Part shown: one piece after another, positions 7,522 through 12,080 of the stretch
How positions within the stretch are numbered: position 1 is the stretch's first letter
Layout of the letters: every line of letters starts with the position of its first letter
Program-made: the position numbers and the translations under genes
From: Clostridia bacterium
GTDB lineage: Bacteria; Bacillota; DSM-521; Neomoorellales; Neomoorellaceae
NCBI GenBank assembly: GCA_030445875.1
Contig: JASUSX010000036.1
Coordinates: 1-12,080 of the forward strand
Direction: 5' to 3'
DNA length: 12,080 nt
Notes under the pieces: generated by a model
The model's database searches: none
The model's input: the letters and a program-made list of their open reading frames with translations, nothing else
What the model was told of the DNA's origin: nothing

Positions 7522-7708
7522 GAAGGGAGTGGAAGAGTCCCTGCCAGGGCGCCGAAGGAGCAATTTTCCCCGGGGGTGACGGGGGAAGGAACCTCTCAGG
7601 CAAAAGTACTACTCCCGGACCCAACTCTGGAGAGTTCCCTTAATTTAAGTTAAGGGGCACCAAAGGGGAAGGCAAGTTATTGCCAATCTCTCAGGTACCA
7701 GGACAGAG
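7522..7708 (+). promoter_or_regulatory. Tandem (two-aptamer) glycine riboswitch upstream of gcvT
   Basis: Two glycine aptamers in tandem are recognisable by conserved cores. Aptamer 1 (about 7531-7628) has closing pairs AGAGT (7534-7538) with ACTCT (7624-7628), a small stem CCCT/AGGG (7539-7549), the core GGCGCCGAAGGAGCAA (7548-7563), a GC-rich arm TTCCCC...GGGGGAA, and CCTCTCAGGCAAAAG (7592-7606). The linker CTCTGGAGAG is at 7625-7634. Aptamer 2 (about 7635-7708) has stem CCCTTAA/TTAAGGG (7637-7656), core GGCACCAAAGGGG (7656-7668), hairpin GGCAA/TTGCC (7671-7684), and CTCTCAGGTACC then GGACAGAG (7688-7708). CTCTG (7625-7629) can pair with CAGAG (7704-7708) to close aptamer 2. In this class glycine binding normally switches gcv genes on. 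This explains most of the 361-base gap between ygfK and gcvT. Confidence 0.95.
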
Positions 7709-7741
7709 GCCATCACCGTGTTCTACGGCGATGGCTTTTTT
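7709..7741 (+). terminator. Rho-independent terminator, probable riboswitch expression platform
   Basis: GCCATCACCG (7709-7718) pairs with CGGCGATGGC (7726-7735), with one A-C mismatch and a 7-base loop, followed directly by six T (7736-7741). It lies between the last aptamer-2 base (7708) and the gcvT start at 7777, so it should control read-through into the glycine cleavage genes. The 5' arm begins immediately after the aptamer-closing strand and barely overlaps it. I did not find an obvious antiterminator pairing. Confidence 0.85.
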
Positions 7742-7776
7742 ATTTGGACATACTAAACAAAAGCGGGGTGGATGCA

Positions 7777-8877
7777 GTGCCAGAACTAAAAAAGACGCCC
7801 CTGTACACCGAGCATGTAGCCGCGGGGGCGAAGATGGTGGAGTTCGGCGGCTGGCTAATGCCCGTCCAGTACGGCGGCATAATTGAAGAACACCGGCGGG
7901 TGCGTACGGTAGCCGGGCTCTTCGACGTCTCCCACATGGGTGAGATTAGCGTCAAAGGGCCGGACGCCCTGCCCCTGGTGCAAAAGCTGATCGCCAACGA
8001 CGCCGCGCGGGCCACCGGCGACCGGATCCTTTACAGCCCCATGTGCTACCCGGAGGGGGGTGTTGTCGACGACCTCCTGGTCTACCCCCGGGGGGAGGGG
8101 GAGTACCTCCTGGTCGTCAACGCCGCTAATATCGAAAAGGACCTGGCCTGGATTCAGGAGAACGCCAGCGATTACCGGGTAGAAGTAAAGGATATCTCCC
8201 CGGTTACGGCCCAACTGGCCCTCCAGGGGCCACGGGCCCTGGCTATCCTCCAGCCCCTGGCGGGGGTTGACCTGGCCCCCCTGGGTTACTACCGCTGGAC
8301 CAGGGGCCAGGTCCTGGGGGTGGACTGCCTCATTTCCCGCACCGGCTACACCGGTGAGGACGGTTTTGAACTTTACTTTGAGGCCGGCCAGGCCCCGGCT
8401 ATGTGGCGGGGTATCCTCGCCGCCGGCCAGGGGGTGGGCCTGGTGCCGGCCGGCCTGGGGGCGAGGGATACTTTACGCCTGGAGGCGGCCCTGCCCCTCT
8501 ACGGCCACGAGTTAAGCCCCACCATCAGCCCCCTGGAGGTGGGCCTGGGCCGCTTTGTCAAACTTGAGAAGGGCGAGTTTAACGGCCGGGCGGCCCTGGC
8601 AGCGCAAAAGGAAGGGGGCATAAACCGGCAACTCATTGGCCTGGCCATGGTCGACCGGGGCATTGCCCGGCCAGGATACCCTGTACTGGTGGCAGGCCGG
8701 GAAAGCGGTTATGTCACCTCCGGTTCCTACGCCCCCACCCTGGGGAAAAATATCGCCCTGGCCCTGGTGGCAGCAGGAACTGCTGGGGCCGGCGCCGAAG
8801 TAGAGGTGAGCATCCGCGGCCGCGGGCACCGCGCCGTGGTGGTGGAACTCCCCTTCTACCGCCGGTCACGAGATTAA
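7777..8877 (+). CDS. gcvT: Glycine cleavage system T protein (aminomethyltransferase)
   Basis: A 366-residue aminomethyltransferase. It takes the aminomethyl group held on lipoyl-GcvH, transfers its methylene to tetrahydrofolate and releases ammonia. Family sequence is continuous: TPLYTEHVAAGAKMVEFGGW near the start, the DVSHMGE segment (50-56), VVDDLLVY (96-103, whose Asp pair includes the conserved catalytic Asp), RTGYTGEDGFELYF in the middle, and a C-terminal barrel with a GYVTSG motif. I prefer GTG 7777 (protein begins PELKKTPLY after the initiator, as in homologues) with GGGGTG at 7765-7770, six bases upstream. A longer in-frame version from TTG 7744 would begin three bases after the terminator's T-run and lacks a ribosome site. 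It is the first gene of the riboswitch-controlled operon; gcvH follows after 31 bases. Confidence 0.96.
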   Translation: MPELKKTPLYTEHVAAGAKMVEFGGWLMPVQYGGIIEEHRRVRTVAGLFDVSHMGEISVKGPDALPLVQKLIANDAARATGDRILYSPMCYPEGGVVDDLLVYPRGEGEYLLVVNAANIEKDLAWIQENASDYRVEVKDISPVTAQLALQGPRALAILQPLAGVDLAPLGYYRWTRGQVLGVDCLISRTGYTGEDGFELYFEAGQAPAMWRGILAAGQGVGLVPAGLGARDTLRLEAALPLYGHELSPTISPLEVGLGRFVKLEKGEFNGRAALAAQKEGGINRQLIGLAMVDRGIARPGYPVLVAGRESGYVTSGSYAPTLGKNIALALVAAGTAGAGAEVEVSIRGRGHRAVVVELPFYRRSRD

Positions 8878-8908
8878 CTGAGACCCTATCTAAAGGAGGA
8901 ATTGCCAG

Positions 8909-9301
8909 ATGGATTTTCCCGCCAACCTGCATTACAGCAAGGACCATGAATGGGTGGAAGTCGAGGGCAACCGCGCCCGCATCGGCATCACCGACTACGC
9001 CCAGGAAGCCCTGGGGGACATCGTCTTTGTCGAGCTACCCCAGGTGGGCGATGAACTGGCCGCCGGTGACAGTTTCGGCGTCGTCGAGTCCGTCAAATCG
9101 GCTTCCGACATCTACGCCCCGGTAGGGGGCAAGGTCGTAGCCATTAATGAGGCCCTCCTGGACGCCCCCCAGGACATCAATGCCGACCCATATGGCAAGG
9201 GCTGGATGATCGAGCTGGAAATGAGCGACCCGGGCGAAGTGGAAGACCTGATGGACGCCAGTGCCTACCAGCAGATGGTGAAGGAGGAAAAGGGGGAGTA
9301 G
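8909..9301 (+). CDS. gcvH: Glycine cleavage system H protein (lipoyl carrier)
   Basis: A 130-residue lipoyl-domain protein, the mobile carrier that shuttles the aminomethyl and dihydrolipoyl forms between P, T and L proteins. The lipoylation site is clear: FGVVESVKSASDIYAPVGG with Lys63 as the modified residue. The N-terminal HYSKDHEWVEVEG and ITDYAQEALGDIVFVELP are standard for GcvH, and the length is normal. ATG 8909 follows a near-perfect AAAGGAGGA (8892-8900) with eight bases between. This is the strongest ribosome site in the window, suiting a carrier needed in excess. The next gene starts three bases after its TAG. A lipoate ligase or L protein is not in the window. Confidence 0.97.
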   Translation: MDFPANLHYSKDHEWVEVEGNRARIGITDYAQEALGDIVFVELPQVGDELAAGDSFGVVESVKSASDIYAPVGGKVVAINEALLDAPQDINADPYGKGWMIELEMSDPGEVEDLMDASAYQQMVKEEKGE

Positions 9302-9304
9302 GGG

Positions 9305-10639
9305 ATGCCATACGTTCCCACCACGGCCGCGGAGCAGCAGCAGATGCTGGCAGCCTGCGGTGCCAACCGGATGGAAGAGCTTTTTAGTGACATAACAGCC
9401 ACTGTCCGCCTGGGCCGGGAGCTGGAACTACCCCGGCCCCTGGCGGAGGCTGAAGCCTGGCGCCACCTGGAGGAAATGGCCGGGAAGAATAAAAGGCTCA
9501 TTTCCTTTCTGGGCGCCGGAGCCTACGAACACTACATTCCCAGCGTAGTAAATAACCTCCTGGCCCGTTCCGAGTTTTATACCGCTTACACACCCTACCA
9601 GCCGGAGATCAGCCAGGGGACTTTACAGGCCATTTTTGAATTTCAAACATTGATATGCCAGTTAACCGGCCTGGATGTAGCCACAGCCTCCCATTACGAC
9701 GGCGCCACGGCCACCGCCGAGGCGGCCCTGGTAGCCTGCAACACCACCCGGCGCCAGAAGGTCCTGGTCTCGCGGGCCGTCAACCCCCAATACCGGACGG
9801 TGCTGGCCACCTACGCCCGCGGCCAGGGGATGGAGATTGAGGAAATCGCCCTAGCGGGGGGACGTACGGACCTGGCCGCCCTGGACAGGATGGCTGGCAA
9901 GGAGGTAGCCGGAGTCATCCTGCAGAACCCCAACTTCCTGGGCCAGATAGAGGATATGGCGGCAGCTACGGACCTGGCCCACCGGGTTGCGGCCTTAAGT
10001 ATCGCTGTTGTGGACCCCATTTCCTTAGGTGTTCTCGCGGCCCCCGGGGAATACGGCGCCGACCTGGCCGTGGGCGAAGGCCAGGGCCTGGGCAACCCCT
10101 TAAACTTTGGCGGGCCTTACCTGGGCTTTATCACCGCCCGGGAGAAGCTGGTGCGCCGCCTGCCAGGCCGCATCGTCGGCCAGACCACCGATGTGGAAGG
10201 TAAACGCGCCTATGTCCTCACCCTCCAGGCGCGGGAACAGCATATCCGGCGGGAAAAAGCCACCTCCAATATCTGCTCCAACGAAGCCCTCTGCGCCCTG
10301 GCCGCCACCATCTATCTCGCGGCCCTGGGTAAGGAAGGCCTTAAAGAAGTAGCCCGCCAGTGCCTCCTGAAGGCCCACTACGCCCAAAAGGAGCTGGCCG
10401 CCCTGCCGGGTGTGACGCCGCTCCTGGGCGACCCCTTCTTCTGCGAGTTTGTCTTGAAGACGAAACTCCCGCCGGACACTGTGGCCCGGGGCCTGGCGGC
10501 GCAAGGGTTTGCCGCCGGCTTCGACCTGGGGCCTTTCTACCCCGAGCTCGAAGGGGCTATACTGATTACCGTCACGGAAGCGCGGACCAGGGAGGAAATC
10601 GACGCTTTGGTAGCGGCCATGGGAGGTGTGCTGGCATGA
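9305..10639 (+). CDS. gcvPA: Glycine dehydrogenase (decarboxylating) subunit 1
   Basis: A 444-residue N-terminal-half subunit of split glycine decarboxylase (P protein). With GcvPB it forms the PLP enzyme that decarboxylates glycine and loads the aminomethyl group onto lipoyl-GcvH, releasing CO2. Recognisable segments are [59 protein letters not shown] and the [17 protein letters not shown] stretch [15 protein letters not shown], ending in a small C-terminal domain. Two-subunit P protein is typical of Firmicutes, Thermotogales and archaea, whereas E. coli and eukaryotes have one long chain. ATG 9305 is preceded by GGGGGAG (9292-9298), six bases away. Its TGA overlaps the gcvPB start in an ATGA arrangement, which favours equal production of the two halves. 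Confidence 0.96.
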   Translation: MPYVPTTAAEQQQMLAACGANRMEELFSDITATVRLGRELELPRPLAEAEAWRHLEEMAGKNKRLISFLGAGAYEHYIPSVVNNLLARSEFYTAYTPYQPEISQGTLQAIFEFQTLICQLTGLDVATASHYDGATATAEAALVACNTTRRQKVLVSRAVNPQYRTVLATYARGQGMEIEEIALAGGRTDLAALDRMAGKEVAGVILQNPNFLGQIEDMAAATDLAHRVAALSIAVVDPISLGVLAAPGEYGADLAVGEGQGLGNPLNFGGPYLGFITAREKLVRRLPGRIVGQTTDVEGKRAYVLTLQAREQHIRREKATSNICSNEALCALAATIYLAALGKEGLKEVARQCLLKAHYAQKELAALPGVTPLLGDPFFCEFVLKTKLPPDTVARGLAAQGFAAGFDLGPFYPELEGAILITVTEARTREEIDALVAAMGGVLA

Positions 10640-12080
10640 GGACGGAACCACTACTCTTTGAGTTAGGTGCCCCCGGCCGGCGGGGCTATACCCTGCCGGA
10701 GTGCGACGTGCCGGGGGAAGTAGTAGATTATCTACCGGCCGGCAGCCGCCGTAAGCAAGACGCGGCCCTGCCGGAATTGAGCGAAGTAGAAGTAGTACGC
10801 CATTTTACCCGCCTGTCGAGTATGAACTACGGGGTCGATACCGGCTTCTACCCCTTAGGTTCCTGTACCATGAAATACAACCCCAAGGTCAACGAAGCGG
10901 CTGCCAATCTCCCTGGCTTCACCGGCCTGCACCCCCTGGTGCCGGTAGAGGCAGCCCAGGGTGCCCTGGAACTCATGTATAACCTGCAGGGTTACCTGGC
11001 AGAGATCACCGGTATGGACGCCATAACCCTGCAGCCAGCCGCCGGTGCCCACGGCGAGTATACCGGCCTTGCTATCATCGCCGCCTACCACCGCAGCCGC
11101 GGCGACCGGGAGCGCCGCCAGGTACTGGTGCCGGACTCAGCCCACGGCACCAACCCGGCCAGCGCTGCCATGGCCGGCCTGGAGGTGGTGCAGATCCCCT
11201 CGGACGAACGCGGCCTGGTGGATCTGGCAGCCCTGCAGGCTGCCGTAGGGCCGCTAACAGCAGCCCTGATGCTTACCAATCCTAACACCCTGGGACTTTT
11301 TGAGAGCGACATCGAGGCCATGGCCGCCCTGGTCCATGGTGCTGGCGGCCTCCTCTACTACGACGGCGCCAACCTGAACGCCATCATGGGTCTCGCCCGG
11401 CCCGGGGATATGGGCTTCGACGTGGTGCACTTGAACCTGCACAAGACCTTCGCCACCCCCCATGGCGGCGGCGGTCCAGGTAGCGGCCCGGTGGGGGTGA
11501 AGGAGCACCTGGTGCCCTTCCTGCCGGTCCCGGTGGTGGCGCGCAACGCCGGCGGCCAGTACTACCTGGATTACGACCGGCCGCAGACCATCGGCCGGGT
11601 ACGATCCTTCTACGGTAACTTTGGCGTTATGGTCAAGGCCTATACCTATATCCGTTCCCTGGGTGCCGCGGGCTTAAAGAAAGCCAGCGAGCAGGCCGTC
11701 TTGAACGCCAACTACATGCTGGCGCGGCTTAAGCCCTACTTTAAGGTGCCCTTCGACCGGGTGTGCAAGCACGAGTTTGTTATCGCCCCCCCGCAAGATG
11801 TCAACGACGCCGGCGTCCACACCCTGGATATAGCCAAGCGTCTCCTGGATTACGGCTTCCACGCGCCGACCATCTACTTCCCCCTGGTTGTCCCCGAGGC
11901 CCTGATGATTGAGCCGACGGAAACGGAGCCCAAAGAAACCCTGGACGCCTTCTGCGACGCCCTGATCGCCATCTGCCGGGAGGCCGTTGAGAACCCCCAG
12001 GTCCTCCACGAGGCGCCCCATAACACCCCGGTACGCCGCCTGGACGAGGTGGGCGCGGCACGGAAGCCGGTCTTAAGGTG
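10636..12080 (+). CDS. gcvPB: Glycine dehydrogenase (decarboxylating) subunit 2, 3' end outside window
   Basis: The frame opens at ATG 10636, overlapping the gcvPA stop by four bases (ATGA), with GGGAGGTG at 10621-10628, and stays open to the right edge: 481 complete codons plus two bases. I read it by direct translation. It is the PLP-binding half of the P protein. The PLP lysine is Lys270 in [20 protein letters not shown]. Other family segments are [50 protein letters not shown] and [13 protein letters not shown]. Family proteins are usually about 480-490 residues and end close to RKPVLRW, which is where the window stops, so only a few residues should be missing. No internal stop or frameshift was seen. 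Confidence 0.95.
   Translation, partial: MRTEPLLFELGAPGRRGYTLPECDVPGEVVDYLPAGSRRKQDAALPELSEVEVVRHFTRLSSMNYGVDTGFYPLGSCTMKYNPKVNEAAANLPGFTGLHPLVPVEAAQGALELMYNLQGYLAEITGMDAITLQPAAGAHGEYTGLAIIAAYHRSRGDRERRQVLVPDSAHGTNPASAAMAGLEVVQIPSDERGLVDLAALQAAVGPLTAALMLTNPNTLGLFESDIEAMAALVHGAGGLLYYDGANLNAIMGLARPGDMGFDVVHLNLHKTFATPHGGGGPGSGPVGVKEHLVPFLPVPVVARNAGGQYYLDYDRPQTIGRVRSFYGNFGVMVKAYTYIRSLGAAGLKKASEQAVLNANYMLARLKPYFKVPFDRVCKHEFVIAPPQDVNDAGVHTLDIAKRLLDYGFHAPTIYFPLVVPEALMIEPTETEPKETLDAFCDALIAICREAVENPQVLHEAPHNTPVRRLDEVGAARKPVLR

Noticed and set aside
7744..7776. Extended gcvT start at TTG 7744
   Set aside because: It begins three bases after the terminator T-run, adds 11 residues absent from the family, and has no ribosome site. 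GTG 7777 is better.
7680..7886. Short + strand frame running through aptamer 2, the terminator and the start of gcvT
   Set aside because: It overlaps structured RNA and a real gene in another frame, and has no ribosome site.
10100..10651. Antisense open frame of 183 codons over gcvPA
   Set aside because: It lies opposite conserved gcvPA sequence and has no recognisable domain or ribosome site; it is a shadow of the GC-rich gene.
1..12080. Mobile elements, CRISPR arrays, tRNA or rRNA genes, toxin-antitoxin or defence genes
   Set aside because: None seen: no transposase-like frame, no regularly spaced repeats, no tRNA-like cloverleaf, and no small gene pair in the gaps. Base composition and codon style look even across the window.

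Overview
The window is about 60% GC with strong AGGAGG-type ribosome-binding sites, ATG/GTG starts, tightly packed co-directional genes, a split glycine decarboxylase and a large Fe-S flavoprotein. This points to an anaerobic, fairly high-GC Firmicute. My best guess is a Moorella-like thermophilic acetogen; that is an inference from gene content and style, not a database match. All supported genes are on the + strand and no reading frame looks broken.

Layout: (1) 1-4289 is an ABC importer of the BMP / nucleoside-uptake type: the C-terminal part of a substrate-binding protein, a 229-base gap with hairpins and a possible promoter, then a double-domain ATPase and two permeases joined by overlaps or a 1-base gap. 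(2) 4389-7415 is a 1008-residue YgfK protein, an Fe-S flavoprotein of bacterial purine and selenium-dependent hydroxylase gene clusters. (3) 7416-7776 is a control region with two TATAAT boxes, a tandem glycine riboswitch and a terminator. (4) 7777-12080 is the glycine cleavage operon gcvT-gcvH-gcvPA-gcvPB; gcvPB runs off the right edge only a few codons short of its usual length.

How they may work together: the importer would bring in a purine nucleoside or base, and YgfK belongs to a family found with anaerobic purine/urate breakdown genes. Purine fermentation yields glycine and one-carbon units, and the glycine cleavage system converts glycine to CO2, NH3 and methylene-tetrahydrofolate, which an acetogen can use. 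The physical order therefore suggests a purine-to-glycine-to-C1 route, but the enzymes in between are not in this window. The glycine riboswitch gives the gcv block its own glycine-dependent control.

Everything here belongs to known families. I did not find a clearly new system. The less explained parts are the leader hairpin before the ATPase gene, the separation between aptamer and terminator in the gcv leader, and the role of YgfK at this locus.
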